From assembly GCF_026151205.1 (NCBI RefSeq), contig NC_087072.1, positions 983,375 through 1,047,374 of the forward strand: a stretch of 64,000 nt of DNA. The letters are read 5' to 3'. Under the pieces are notes generated by a model. The model worked only from the letters and a program-made list of their open reading frames with translations. It did no database searches and was not told the origin of the DNA. Numbering within the stretch: the first letter of the stretch is position 1; each line of letters begins with the position of its first letter. Shown here piece by piece: positions 35,600-48,321 of this stretch. A program made the position numbers and the translations under genes. Origin of the DNA: Bolinopsis microptera (Eukaryota > Ctenophora > Tentaculata > Lobata > Bolinopsidae).

Positions 35600-35885
35600 C
35601 CATTGACCAATGAACAATGACCCATTGCACAACTTGATAATCTATAAGTATAATTAACAAGTTAATCTAAGGTATTTAGGTATTACTCTGACATGTTGTA
35701 ATCCATCGGCCGTTAAATAATCACCGGAACTTTTGGTTGTCCGGCATGATAGGTGCACGTTATTTTGTAATTTGCTCGATTCTGACCGATCTTCGAGTTC
35801 GTACCTTTCTTTTCTGTACATATGAGGAGGAAAGGAAATTGGCTGTAAGGAAAGTTATACAAACAAACACATCAGTTAACTAATC
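35600..35885. other. Intergenic, nothing recognised
   Basis: Ordinary mixed sequence between two arrays. Confidence 0.4.
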
Positions 35886-36215
35886 CCCCCCGCAACTAAA
35901 TACTTCATTACCCCCCCCCCCCCCCCAACTAAATAAATCACTACCCCCCCCCCCCCCCCCACTAAATACAACACTACCCCCCGCCCCAACTAAATACATC
36001 ACTACCCCCCCCCCCCCAACTAAATACTTCATTACCCCCCCCCCACTAAATACATCACTACCCCCCCCCCCCCCACTAAATACATCACTACCCCCCCCCC
36101 CCCACTAAATACTTCACTACCCCCCCACTAAATACATCACTACCTCCCCCCCCCCCCCCCGCCCCCCCCCCACTAAATATATCACTATCACCCCCCCCCC
36201 CCCCACTAAATACAT
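35886..36215 (+). repeat. Poly-C interspersed array
   Basis: Eleven or so units of ACTAAATACATCACTA followed by 7-16 C. On the opposite strand it is a chain of long G runs, so it is strongly G-quadruplex/i-motif prone. C-run lengths are probably unreliable. Confidence 0.9.
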
Positions 36216-36657
36216 AGTGTCAATTATCTAATTATAACCGACAAGGTATTACTATTTGCTAATGGATTATACGTGCGTTTTGATTAATGCACAAGTCTAA
36301 TCCAACTTCTAATGATGAGCAAACATTGGAAATTAAAAGATTAGAGCTGAAAAAGGGGGGAAAATTGTTGGAATTAGCCAAACTACCGGAGGCGGGCAGA
36401 CAGCCTAATGTTATTCCTTTCTAATTTCCTGCTAATGGCTATAAGCCTGTCTGCTCTCCATCAATCGCAAATCATTCGTCCAACTTCATTGGATCATTGG
36501 TACCGAGGCTTATAGTTAGTGGTAGTTAATGGTTAGTAGTAGTCCAGGCTACTTCAGGTTGCTTCCCTTACAGTTCCTTTATAGTTCACATTGAAGTCTC
36601 TCAGTATAGTCTCAGTAGTCTCACAGTATCAGTAGTCTCAGTAGTCTCAGTAGAGCT

Positions 36658-36738
36658 ATGAATAACGGACATCATGAGGGAGGGAAGACCCAGAAACCAA
36701 CACCTGAAGATTATCTCTCTCTGGATAAAGATGATGAG
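36658..36738 (+). CDS. Candidate first coding exon (27 residues)
   Basis: It opens with ATG and encodes MNNGHHEGGKTQKPTPEDYL then SLDKDDE. It reaches GATGAG followed by GTAACG, a plausible donor in phase 0. The next phase-0 acceptor downstream in a recognised gene is exon 2 of the EF-hand gene at 43997, so this could be an alternative first exon of that gene, about 7 kb away across the 26-bp satellite. It could also be a different gene or spurious. No other exon supports it. Confidence 0.3.
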
Positions 36739-36859
36739 GTAACGATACTCACACATATGTGTCAACTAATACTACAGTGCTGCACGCCGTGGATGATTTT
36801 CCGGCCACGCCGCCGTAGCAGCACTGCAGTACTACTACTGTGTGTCAAGCATTAAAGCA

Positions 36860-37388
36860 TTAAGTAGAATGTGGCAACTGGCAAGTAAAGCATCAAGTTT
36901 CTAGCATTAGGTAGGTCTCCAGCACTATCAATCTTAGTAAATGTTTTAGTACTCATGTTAATTTCATGTTAATTCCCAATAATATTAATTGTTAAGGTGT
37001 TACTGTAGGCAAATGACTAATTTTCGCTAAATTGTATACAAAGACGATTCAATATATTCGTCAATTCTAGATCGTTTTTAAAATAGATGATCTAGTTGTT
37101 TGTTGCTGGATATTTTTATTTAACCTTTTAGAACCGCTCTGACACTTGTGTCAGTTGCTATCCATATGGGCGGTATACAAGCACATTATTTCATTTAATT
37201 TATCGCAAAAATGTAATAAAAATTACCTTGTAGCATTAAGGATGATTTTGATGTAAAACAAAGAACATTTATTATCTATTATAATAAACTATTATAATAT
37301 ATTATTTTAATACATTATTATAATTTATGTATCATTATTATATATTGTTATAATATATATTATCACTATAGTATTGCGGCGCAGCACA
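36860..37388. other. AT-rich intergenic DNA
   Basis: TAATATATTA-type runs at 37270-37375; no gene seen. Confidence 0.4.
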
Positions 37389-39676
37389 GCGCACTAGTCA
37401 GCTGCTATAATAGATAGCACTAGTCAGCTGCTATAATAGATAGCACTAGTCAGCTGCTATAATAGATAGCACTAGTCAGCTGCTATAATAGATAGCACTA
37501 GTCAGCTGCTATAATAGATAGCACTAGTCAGCTGCTATAATAGATAGCACTAGTCAGCTGCTATAATAGATAGCACTAGTCAGCTGCTATAATAGATAGC
37601 ACTAGTCAGCTGCTATAATAGATAGCACTAGTCAGCTGCTATAATAGATAGCACTAGTCAGCTGCTATAATAGATAGCACTAGTCAGCTGCTATAATAGA
37701 TAGCACTAGTCAGCTGCTATAATAGATAGCACTAGTCAGCTGCTATAATAGATAGCACTAGTCAGCTGCTATAATAGATAGCACTAGTCAGCTGCTATAA
37801 TAGATAGCACTAGTCAGCTGCTATAATAGATAGCACTAGTCAGCTGCTATAATAGATAGCACTAGTCAGCTGCTATAATAGATAGCACTAGTCAGCTGCT
37901 ATAATAGATAGCACTAGTCAGCTGCTATAATAGATAGCACTAGTCAGCTGCTATAATAGATAGCACTAGTCAGCTGCTATAATAGATAGCACTAGTCAGC
38001 TGCTATAATAGATAGCACTAGTCAGCTGCTATAATAGATAGCACTAGTCAGCTGCTATAATAGATAGCACTAGTCAGCTGCTATAATAGATAGCACTAGT
38101 CAGCTGCTATAATAGATAGCACTAGTCAGCTGCTATAATAGATAGCACTAGTCAGCTGCTATAATAGATAGCACTAGTCAGCTGCTATAATAGATAGCAC
38201 TAGTCAGCTGCTATAATAGATAGCACTAGTCAGCTGCTATAATAGATAGCACTAGTCAGCTGCTATAATAGATAGCACTAGTCAGCTGCTATAATAGATA
38301 GCACTAGTCAGCTGCTATAATAGATAGCACTAGTCAGCTGCTATAATAGATAGCACTAGTCAGCTGCTATAATAGATAGCACTAGTCAGCTGCTATAATA
38401 GATAGCACTAGTCAGCTGCTATAATAGATAGCACTAGTCAGCTGCTATAATAGATAGCACTAGTCAGCTGCTATAATAGATAGCACTAGTCAGCTGCTAT
38501 AATAGATAGCACTAGTCAGCTGCTATAATAGATAGCACTAGTCAGCTGCTATAATAGATAGCACTAGTCAGCTGCTATAATAGATAGCACTAGTCAGCTG
38601 CTATAATAGATAGCACTAGTCAGCTGCTATAATAGATAGCACTAGTCAGCTGCTATAATAGATAGCACTAGCCAGCTGCTATAATAGATAGCACTAGTCA
38701 GCTGCTATAATAGATAGCACTAGTCAGCTGCTATAATAGATAGCACTAGCTAGCTGCTATAATAGATAGCACTAGTCAGCTGCTATAATAGATAGCACTA
38801 GTCAGCTGCTATAATAGATAGCACTAGTCAGCTGCTATAATAGATAGCACTAGTCAGCTGCTATAATAGATAGCACTAGTCAGCTGCTATAATAGATAGC
38901 ACTAGTCAGCTGCTATAATAGATAGCACTAGTCAGCTGCTATAATAGATAGCACTAGCCAGCTGCTATAATAGATAGCACTAGTCAGCTGCTATAATAGA
39001 TAGCACTAGCCAGCTGCTATAATAGATAGCACTAGTCAGCTGCTATAATAGATAGCACTAGTCAGCTGCTATAATAGATAGCACTAGTCAGCTGCTATAA
39101 TAGATAGCACTAGTCAGCTGCTATAATAGATAGCACTAGTCAGCTGCTATAATAGATAGCACTAGTCAGCTGCTATAATAGATAGCACTAGTCAGCTGCT
39201 ATAATAGATAGCACTAGTCAGCTGCTATAATAGATAGCACTAGTCAGCTGCTATAATAGATAGCACTAGTCAGCTGCTATAATAGATAGCACTAGTCAGC
39301 TGCTATAATAGATAGCACTAGTCAGCTGCTATAATAGATAGCACTAGTCAGCTGCTATAATAGATAGCACTAGTCAGCTGCTATAATAGATAGCACTAGT
39401 CAGCTGCTATAATAGATAGCACTAGTCAGCTGCTATAATAGATAGCACTAGTCAGCTGCTATAATAGATAGCACTAGCTAGCTGCTATAATAGATAGCAC
39501 TAGTCAGCTGCTATAATAGATAGCACTAGTCAGCTGCTATAATAGATAGCACTAGTCAGCTGCTATAATAGATAGCACTAGTCAGCTGCTATAATAGATA
39601 GCACTAGCTAGCTGCTATAATAGATACCAGTATCCTATACGCACTAGTCAGCTGCTATAATAGATACCAGTATCTT
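37389..39676 (+). repeat. 26-bp satellite, about 86 copies, highly homogeneous
   Basis: The unit reads GCACTAGTCAGCTGCTATAA then TAGATA. Fewer than ten copies differ, mostly GTCAGC to GCCAGC or GCTAGC. The last two units (39610-39676) are longer, with CCAGTATC(C/T)TATAC appended, and may be the ancestral form. There are no spacers. Confidence 0.97.
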
Positions 39677-39679
39677 ATA

Positions 39680-41760
39680 CACAATGCTTATCATTTCAAC
39701 AATAGATCTTTCATTCATCTGTCAGAATTTACCTTTCTTTCAGCTGTCATGTGAATATTGCAAGGCAGTAAAACTAGTTTGTTTTTGATAGTGCATTAGT
39801 CATCTCGAGTCAAGAAGGAAATATAAAATCTATTACAGTTTCAGTTTTACAAGGTGACTCGAAACAGTCACCGGTCCATTTGTTTCAACTTGAGTTGAGT
39901 TAGAGAGAGGATTGCTTGCGGAGTGTTCAGTCACGTGGTGTTGAGATGTTCATGTAATTAGCTACTCTCACCTCCTAACACAGATTGTTTACTGTTTAAA
40001 GTAGTGAGCACTTGGTCAATACAGGCAAATATAGACCGCGTCCTATTGGAAATTAGCATGCAGTAGTCATGCCAACCATTGCTTTTGTATCTGTCAATTA
40101 TTCTGACAGATCATTGATTACTTGCACACAATAGAAGCCCTTAAAATTTACATTTTGTACCTGATTTCAGCATTACTCCCGTATATTAACCTGCTATCCA
40201 GAACGTTGTATTGATCCAATCTTTTATCTGTATTTTTGTAGCCCTGACAATAGTGGACTTAAGTGGTTTGAATAAGTTCGGAAATGGTTTTGTCATGTTT
40301 ATGAGATCATAATAAGCATTATATACAGTAGCCAAGTCCTTTAAATAGGTAGCTATACCATTAGCCTTGAACGAACCAGGATTGTACCTGTGTAGCACTG
40401 CTGTTATACTCACAACCTACTCATTAGTAAATCCCCCAGATTGTTTGTATCTAGATCTGAGATGGATGATTGATTAGTGATTACTGCGTGAACCTGCCGT
40501 GTGACATAAAATACCCATTATCTTCCCATTATCTCCCAATTATATCCCCCCTAATTGGCCGTTACTCGTTAACTGAATTGTTTACTTTATGAAGGAGCAG
40601 TTGCTGCACGAACCCATCTCCAATATAACCGATATGGCTGATAGATATTCTATTCGTGCAGCAACTGCTCCTTCATAAAGATATTCTTTACTTCTTCAGT
40701 AGATCCTTTATGCCGGTAATGAGCAAACCGCCTGTAAAATTGTGGTGGCTGAGCATTGTCAGCCGCTCTGGGAGTCTTGCTGAGCTTATAATTACAGGCT
40801 TACCATATTGTATATCATCACTTTACTGCTCATTTAGATATACCCTGCTTTTGTTTACCATCCCGCTGCGAGACACATCTTTTCAGCAGACTTATTGAAT
40901 AAAATTCTAATTTTTTATTGAATAGTCTAGTGAATAAACTTGCTCATATTTTCAAGATTTGAGCAAATTTTATTGAATCTCAACTTAATATTAATTAGAC
41001 ATAATATTAAATATTACGCAACTTTAACAAGGCGGCACGAGTTAAATGGTCGGCAGGCCTAAATTAATTTGCATTGTTCCTGTGCTATCTTGGATGGCAC
41101 AGAATGCCAATTGTAACACGGTGGTAATGATCGCCTTTAGTTTGGATATTTGCTGCCAGCCATCAGCTGAGATTGAGTCGGAGGAATTATCTGCTAAATG
41201 GTGAAATTACCGTCCGTCATTTGTCTAAGATCGATAAAAAGGGCTGGCACGAGAAAAATGTTACTTTTTAACGCTGGTATTTTACCCAAAAATTAAACGT
41301 TCAGCGAGTTTCCAAACTGGCAGACAGGGATAAACACAGTCAATTGTCCTGTGTAAACAAACAAATTAAAACACTCTGCAGTCAGTCCGCCACGACTTTA
41401 TTGCCAGACACAATTGACATGGCAACGAAAAGAAGGGCGAGAGTTAACAATTTCCATAATTCATTTTGAGAATAATAATCATCATCTGCTGTAATTCAAC
41501 AGATATCCTATTAGCCCAAACCCAGAATTCTCACCACCCAATTTATGGGAGAGTCATAAACCTAAACCCATATTTTACGATTTTATGCAGACTTTGATAA
41601 GTAGTGAGAGTTAGTAGATCGCGTATTGATCGCGTATTGATAGCCCGGCTTGGTAATAACATAGCTTTTACTGTCCACGTGATCACATCGTGCCCCTTTT
41701 TTGTAAACCATGAACTTTTCTTTGAACCCATGGAAGATTCCTAGGAAGTTGTGGAACACT
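39680..41760. other. Intergenic or upstream region of the EF-hand gene
   Basis: Apart from the hairpin at 40585-40680 I recognise nothing. The minus frame at 40186-40413 (with LKDLATVYNAYYDLINMTKP) is the most protein-like short frame but has no identifiable family. GC-rich islands are lacking. Confidence 0.4.
40585..40680. repeat. Perfect 28-bp inverted repeat with 40-bp loop
   Basis: The left arm 40585-40612 (starting CTTTATGAAGGAGCAGTTGC) and the right arm 40653-40680 are exact reverse complements. A transcript from either strand would fold into a long perfect hairpin. The right-arm tail GCTCCTTCATAAAGA recurs at about 41968 and in weaker form at 43366, which suggests a dispersed element end. 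Confidence 0.85.
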
Positions 41761-44700
41761 ATGGCCGACTCCGACTATATGCGAGAGGTAAGACATTTTC
41801 ACGTCGATCGTTTTTTACAAACTGATAACAATAATAGTGATCATTTTGGTAGGTACCTTATACTGCTCTAACAAGTTAATGTCTTAAACTTCTTTGGTAT
41901 TGTGTCTCCAGCCGACTCGTAGCCCTGCTTTAGTGCGGCTGCTGTGTATGAAGCGGTCGCTTTGCTCCTTCATAAAGACATTCGCTTTGGGATATCCTCT
42001 CCTTGATAGCCGACAGTAAAGAAACCACTGAGGTATTAGTCAGGTAGAGCTGTGTGCCCTTTGATCTCCGAATATGGGACAGCAGTGTCTGCAAAGACCT
42101 GTTCGTTGTTCCGAATATAATGCTCTAAGAATGAGGTAATTCCGTGATGATGAGGGTAGTGCTGTGCAACCTCATGGTGTGCTTCTAACCCTTATAGAAT
42201 ACCCAGAAGTTTTCTAAATTATCACCAATTAATGTCTTGCAGTTGTATGATACGGAAACTTAACAACAAGGAAAACTGCACTATATTAGGAAATGTTTAT
42301 TTGTTAATTCGTAACGGAAGGATTTTATTTTAATCCTCAAGGAAGTCTCTCAATGACAACTTTAATGTTAGTGTACTTCAGGAGTTAATAGTGAAGACCT
42401 TTTGATGCCTGTGCTCTGCACAGCTGGGGATGGGAGGTGGGAGGTGGAAGTAGGGGTGGGGGTGGGGGTGGGGTGGGGGGGGGGGGGGGGACAACTGACA
42501 CAACAGCATTAGTAGTTCAGGGAGGTAGCCTCTTGTAACAGCTGATTACCTTGATTAGTAATTTTTAATTTTTTTAAACGATTGGCAGAGAGTTTGGGCG
42601 AAACTTGAAAACCGGTTCGGTTTCAAATTTGAATTAATAGTAATAGCGGTAAGAAATTTTAACTGATGAAGATTTTAAACCTTTCCAGTTTTTCAATTTT
42701 TGACCAAGTTTTCAACGAAACCTTCGACTAATATTTTTATTCAGCACACATCCCAGTGCTCCGGTTTATCCCGAGAGTTGTTGTCCGCGCTTAAGTGGAC
42801 GTTTTTATTAAGCTTGTTCGTGTCTACTAGACTAAGAGATCTATTTGAGACGATGCTCATGCCTGGCGCCCCTGCTGGAAGCAGTCTGAACCCTACACAT
42901 TAGTCTCATTAGTCTCGCAACACTACAACAACTGGGCAGTAAAACTGTCATATCCTAAAATTCCGTCTAAATCCTGCATTGTCGTTGGTCTACAGGAGTA
43001 ACACTTACCCCGACTATTCTGTGTTGATGAATTAAGCGACTTACATGGGAGACGTGTGGGAATAAGCAAACACAAAAGACCAATCAGCCGGGCTGTCTTT
43101 CACTCTTTCATCATTGATCCTGCTACTGGTGCCATTGTCCCGTCAGCACATGTATAAGAATTGTAGTATTGTCAGGACACGAGTCAGGGGGTCACGTGAC
43201 AGGGCCGGTCTGGCTAGCACTGCAGCTCACCTACTCATTATTAAATCGCTTTCTTTGCGTGTCCCGTTCTTCACAACATCTGGTATTTGCTGTTCGGTTG
43301 AAGTTGAGTTGACGTTTTCTCGCTAGATCTCCTGGAACGTATTACATGTGACCAGTTGAGCAGTGCTCCTTTATAAACACAGCGTGTTAATCAGACGAAG
43401 CTACAATGGTCGACCACGAATACGCGCTCTCGGCAATAAAGCGCTCCATCGCACAACAGAATACGGGAAATGACGACGATGTAAATATATAGATCCGTCC
43501 GGGTGTTTACACCTTCCTTCTATCTGTCTAGACACTGACAATTGAGCTGGAAAGCCGAAAGTAATGGATATCATGATGACAGGATCGCACAGTGAAAATT
43601 AATGACGGCTAAAACTTTCAGTTTTCACCTGTCATCTGAAAAAGATTAGCGTATTTTGTAGCTTCTCGTTTGAACACCTTTATGACATTTACCGTCATTC
43701 CTTTACATAATACATGATGATAGTTATCTACAATATAAAGCCACTGTGGTACTGTCTGCACCATTAGCACATGGGTTATTATAGGTTGCAGTTGCAGTAC
43801 TTCATCGGCAAATGCAGTCTTTGACAGTGTCTATTTAAATGCAAACCACTTTTAGTAGGCAGTATTTAGAGACACTTACTAGAGTAGTATTTAGAGACAC
43901 TCGGAGGTAGCAGGTGGTAAACTCCATCCTATCCTGTAAGTCAAATCCTACCTTTTCTGCACAAATTGGAAGTCTCAGTATGTGTATCCGTTTCAGTTGA
44001 GAATGGAGAGGCAGCACTTCACCAGGGAGGAGCTGGATCACTACAAGGAAGCGTTCAGTCTCTACGATACCCATGATAAGGGCTACATCACTACCAAGGA
44101 GCTGGGGGCGCTTATCAGGTATATTACATTGTACATTGTACATTGTACATTGAACATTGTACATTGTACATTGTACATTGAACACTGTACCTTGTACATT
44201 GTACCTTGTACATTGTACCTTGTACATTGTATTAGTACTACAAATTAGATAACTATGCTAGAGTAAGAACTGTGGGGATGACTCGTTACGTTTCGAAGCT
44301 CTTATAACACTTCTTAACGAAAAACCGTTGGCGTGATTTGCAATATTGCATTATTTGCTAGAGGAATACAAGGATTGAATTTGGATTGAATATTATACTT
44401 ATAGTTATACTTACATCCTGTACTAATAAAGGTTGTAGAAATCTTATGAACGAATTGCAGGTCACTAGGTCAGAACCCCACAGAATCAGACCTGGCAGAG
44501 ATGATAAACGAGGTGGATTCAGATAAGAACGGCTTGTTAGAGTTCGAGGAGTTCATCAGGATCATGGCTAAGAGAATGACTTGGGAAAGTATGGCTTTTG
44601 AAATCAGCGAGGCCTTCCGGTTAGTTATTATTGTTAACAAACATTATTCTTATCAAAGTTTGTGTCATAAACATAACGATTGCCCTCTGTAATTTGTCTA

Positions 44701-45894
44701 ATGGTCTATTTCTTAAACGCTGGCTAATTGCCACAATTGTTAGGGTGTTCGACCGTGACAGGAACGGGTTCATCAGTGCAGACGAGCTGAGACACCAAGT
44801 AACCACTGTTGGAGATAAACTAACACAAGACGAAGTAACAGACCTGCTCAGAGTAGCTGACCAGAACGGAGACGGCCTCATCGACTACAAGGAAGTAAGA
44901 GTTTTTAACCAAATTGAAATTTCAGCTGATTTCAGCCCCAATTTACGATCTATTCCCGGCTTCCTTAAAAACAGCTTGAAGTTTTATTAATTTCCTGACC
45001 ATCAATCTCTAAACTTTATGTTGTAGGTTTTAGGGTAATTACCTACTGAAACTAAAACGTGCTGCGAGTTGCTTCGCAAATCACAACTCCTTGACGTTCT
45101 TAATATTTCAAACAAATATTCCGCAGTTTGTACGGAATTAAACATTAAACAGGAATTAAACATGAAATGACCAAGGAGAACACTAACGAACTCGTTTTGG
45201 TAATACAGCAATTCATAAAAACGATCAGAACTCTAAAAATCGAGAGAATGCTATAAAAATAAAATCTTAAAAATTAACCGCGTTACAATTTCACGAAAGA
45301 AAAAAAAGATCGAATATAATAATTTAAATACGAGTAAAAAAGTCATGGAGATGAGTTAATGACGATGAGTAGGAGATGGGAGGTGATGACTAATTTCAAA
45401 TGATTTCAAACAAATATCCCGCAGTTTGTACGGAATTAAACATTAAACAGGAATTAAACATGAAATGACCAAGGAGAACACTAACGAACTCGTTTTGGTA
45501 ATACAGCAATTCATAAAAACGATCAGAACTCTAAAAATCAAGAGAATGCTATAAAAATAAAATCTTAAAAATTAACCGCGTTACAATTTCACGAAAAAAA
45601 AAGAAGATCGAATATAATAATTTAAATACGAGTAAAAAAGTCATGGAGATGAGTTAATGACGATGAGTAGTCGAGATGGGAGGTGATGACTAATTTCAAA
45701 TGATTTCAAACAAACATCCGCAGTTTGTACGGATGATGCTGAATCTGGGAGTGGGCTACGACATCGACGACAAATCTTGCGACTCAAAGGTGTGGTCGTG
45801 CTACAACAACAGTGTAACGGTGAACACTAGTGAACATAACAGTTACACTAACAATTCAGGACCTGTTTCTTCTGTTTGTGATATTGACACGTGA
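41761..45894 (+). CDS. Calmodulin-like protein with four canonical EF-hands and a C-terminal extension
   Basis: Five exons join in frame to 209 residues: 41761-41787, 43997-44118, 44461-44619, 44744-44894 and 45724-45894, all with GT-AG edges. Exon 1 is only MADSDYMRE. The Ca-binding loops are [36 protein letters not shown] and [12 protein letters not shown]; all four keep Asp at position 1, Gly at 6 and Glu at 12, so all should bind calcium. Calmodulin is about 149 residues; this protein has a longer N-terminus and about 40 extra Ser/Asn/Thr/Cys-rich residues after the last hand. Family role: a cytosolic calcium sensor that grips target helices; the target here is unknown. An AATAAA lies near 46243. 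A decoy duplication of the exon 5 acceptor lies just upstream (45104-45703). Exon 1 is short and less certain than the rest. Confidence 0.85.
42440..42491 (+). repeat. G-rich tract in intron 1
   Basis: GGTGGGGGTGGGG units run into an uninterrupted G homopolymer. It is quadruplex-prone and its length is likely unreliable. Confidence 0.8.
44120..44232 (+). repeat. TACATTG heptamer repeat in intron 2 of the EF-hand gene
   Basis: About 16 copies of TACATTG with AACATTG and TACCTTG variants, immediately after the exon 2 donor. Confidence 0.9.
45104..45723 (+). repeat. Tandem duplication of about 300 bp including an exon start
   Basis: Two nearly identical copies begin at about 45104 and 45403. 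Each starts with TTTCAAACAAATAT(T/C)CCGCAG followed by TTTGTACGGA, the acceptor and first 10 bases of exon 5. The real exon follows at 45724 after a third start of the unit. In the duplicates the exon continues into AATTAAAC and soon meets a stop. Confidence 0.9.
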
Positions 45895-48246
45895 TATTGA
45901 CACGTGATATTGACACGTGATATTGTGATATTGACACGTAACACTAGTTAACTAGAAAAGATGAGAGATCCCTGTCATGTTTGAGTTATTCTTAATTCAT
46001 TCTTGACTTATTTTATCCAGTGCTAAAATTCACTGCTCAGATCCACCATGAAAACTAATCAAACTGTGATGATTTTGTAAAATCTCTAAAATGTAAAATA
46101 GCAGCAAAAAAAGTTCCATGTTTAGTGATCACATTGAGTGTTAAATTGTGCTTTGACTGAACAGATCGATAATATTAATTCAGTGCAATAACAAAGCTGG
46201 TGTTTCGCACAAAATTTTACGAACTTATTAATGATCAGGTTTCAATAAATCTTTTTAACGTTTGTTATAACAAGTGAAAGGCTTAGTAAGACTGAGACAG
46301 TAGTTATATTATATAACGGCTGTCGGTTACCGAGTTAATGTTACCTCGATTGAGGGATTTAATAGTCTTTTGATCTTATGTTTGGTCTAATTTTCTGGAC
46401 TAGATGATGGAAAAAGTTTGAACATTTTGTATTTAATTGATATTAACTATATTGCAGTTGTTTCTGAGTCGCTTAGAATCGTTATAAACGTTTAAATGTG
46501 GTAATGCAGAAAATATCAAAATTGTACAAGTTCGAAATGATCGGGTAATTAAGGTGAGTATGGACCGCACGACTGGTCGAACTGACCTCGATTAAAATCA
46601 TGTAATTGTAAATTGCTTCCGGCCAAATCATGAATTGTGAATCAGCTAGGTAAGGTTGAGCCACATTTTTATTGTTTTCTTTCTCGGTAATGGGCATTTT
46701 TCAAGGTGAGTTAAGTTCGATTAAAACAGCTCATTTCGTAGTTACAGAATGGCCTTCACAGCAGATTCTTCAAAAAACACACACATAGACAAGGTCTAAG
46801 TAGGAAATCCTATTATTGGCACAGTGCCAGACGATCAGGCACTAGGCCATGAATCACCGGAGCAAATATAATTGGAATTTTCGGATTGAATATTATTTGA
46901 ACATTTGAACATTTGAACATTTAAAATATAATTTGAAACATTACAGTAACGTTATTCAAATCTCAAACAGAAACAGTATATAACAAAGTTTTGTGTTTTG
47001 ATCATATGATCGTGGATGTATAGTGATTGATTGCATAATTTTGAATTTGATTGATGGTGATTGTGAGTGAGAAGATGTTTGGAGTGCCAGCCAGTAACTC
47101 TGTCAAATGAACAGCCCAATGAAGAGCGAATGAGCGCAATTGCGCAGGAACAGCAGAGAGGGTGGCACAAAACGGCACACACGGAAAGGACGAAACAAAA
47201 AAGAAAAAACGCCGTGCGCGGTAAGCTTGCCTATGTCTGAGAGCTGGTGTTACCTGGCAAGAGGCCTCGAAGGAGGTGCCGTGGTGGAGTGTGAAGGGAA
47301 AGTTCGAGAGCACGGCAGCTCTAACTGATGATGATGATTGAAGAAGGAGGTCGAGCGGGAAGCTCAGAAAAAGCTAAACAGGAAGGATCCAGCTGAGGTC
47401 TGACTCATGTCAGGAAGTGATGAAAAACTCACAGACAAAATCATCAGTGGCTGTCTACCCCGTACGTAGGCAGTGTCCAAGATTTCAGGCATCAGGATAC
47501 ACTGGAGCAGTGCAGAGCTGATTACGACCAGGGTCCTCACGGATACCCTGTCTTGGAGGTCGAGCCAATGCCCTGCGTTCGGTAATTGTGTCTACTGATA
47601 TAGCCTTCATACTTTCCCTACTAACAGTCACTGTAACCCTATCACTCGGAAGGCCCCACGGCTCCTACATGGACGCACGGCCGGGAGCCCATGTAGGGAT
47701 AAAAGTGACCGCAAGAAATCCATCACATCCGTCACAGATCCAAAGCTGGAAAAGAAAAAAGGCGGAAAGAAAAAGGGGAAAAAAAGAAAGGAAGAAAGGA
47801 AGGACTGAAAGAGGAAGCTAGTTATCTACATTTAGACTTTCTTTGAAGTTGAGGGTTAGTCTATAGATTTTATTAATGGTGCTGGTCGAGAGTTTGATCA
47901 AACTTACGTCCTCATCGCTGAGTTTGTCCATGCAATCGGGTTGCGAGATAAACGTGGAGGCAAGATTGAAGCTACCATTTCCGTCAATGCTGACTAGATT
48001 TCCACTGAGGCTTTGAAATCTGTCCCTTGGAACTTTCCCTAGGGGGCAGGAATGGAGCATATGGTTCTCGTCTTCGATATTATAGATCGATACTAGAAAT
48101 CGAAAATTTATTTGGTTTAAGTTAAGTTAATTTTATTCAAATAAAATCAATTTAAATTGATCCAATAGGTTTAGCCAAACTTAGTGAATCCACCAGATCA
48201 ACTTGCACTTCAATTGCATGTGATGTGGATTAAATAATTTAATTAG
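45895..48246. other. Intergenic between the EF-hand gene and the fusexin-like gene
   Basis: GTGATATTGACAC repeats at 45885-45935. The block 47140-47820 has Lys/Arg-rich open stretches and the inverted pair GGCTCCTACATGG / CCATGTAGGGA, and may be element-derived, but no domain is recognisable. The minus frame 47818-48060 is unassigned. A signal-peptide exon for the next gene should lie here, but I could not identify it. Confidence 0.4.
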
Positions 48247-48321
48247 GTAATAAAGATTTTACTCAGGGCTCGATTCACAATCTTCATTTTTAGTAACCAT
48301 AACCTGTATCTATCAGATAGT

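Noticed and set aside
37389-39676. CRISPR-like array
   Set aside because: Units are directly contiguous with no variable spacers, and the genome is eukaryotic; it is a satellite.
40656-40898. 80-codon plus-strand frame next to the hairpin
   Set aside because: It starts in the inverted-repeat arm without ATG context and has no recognisable domain.
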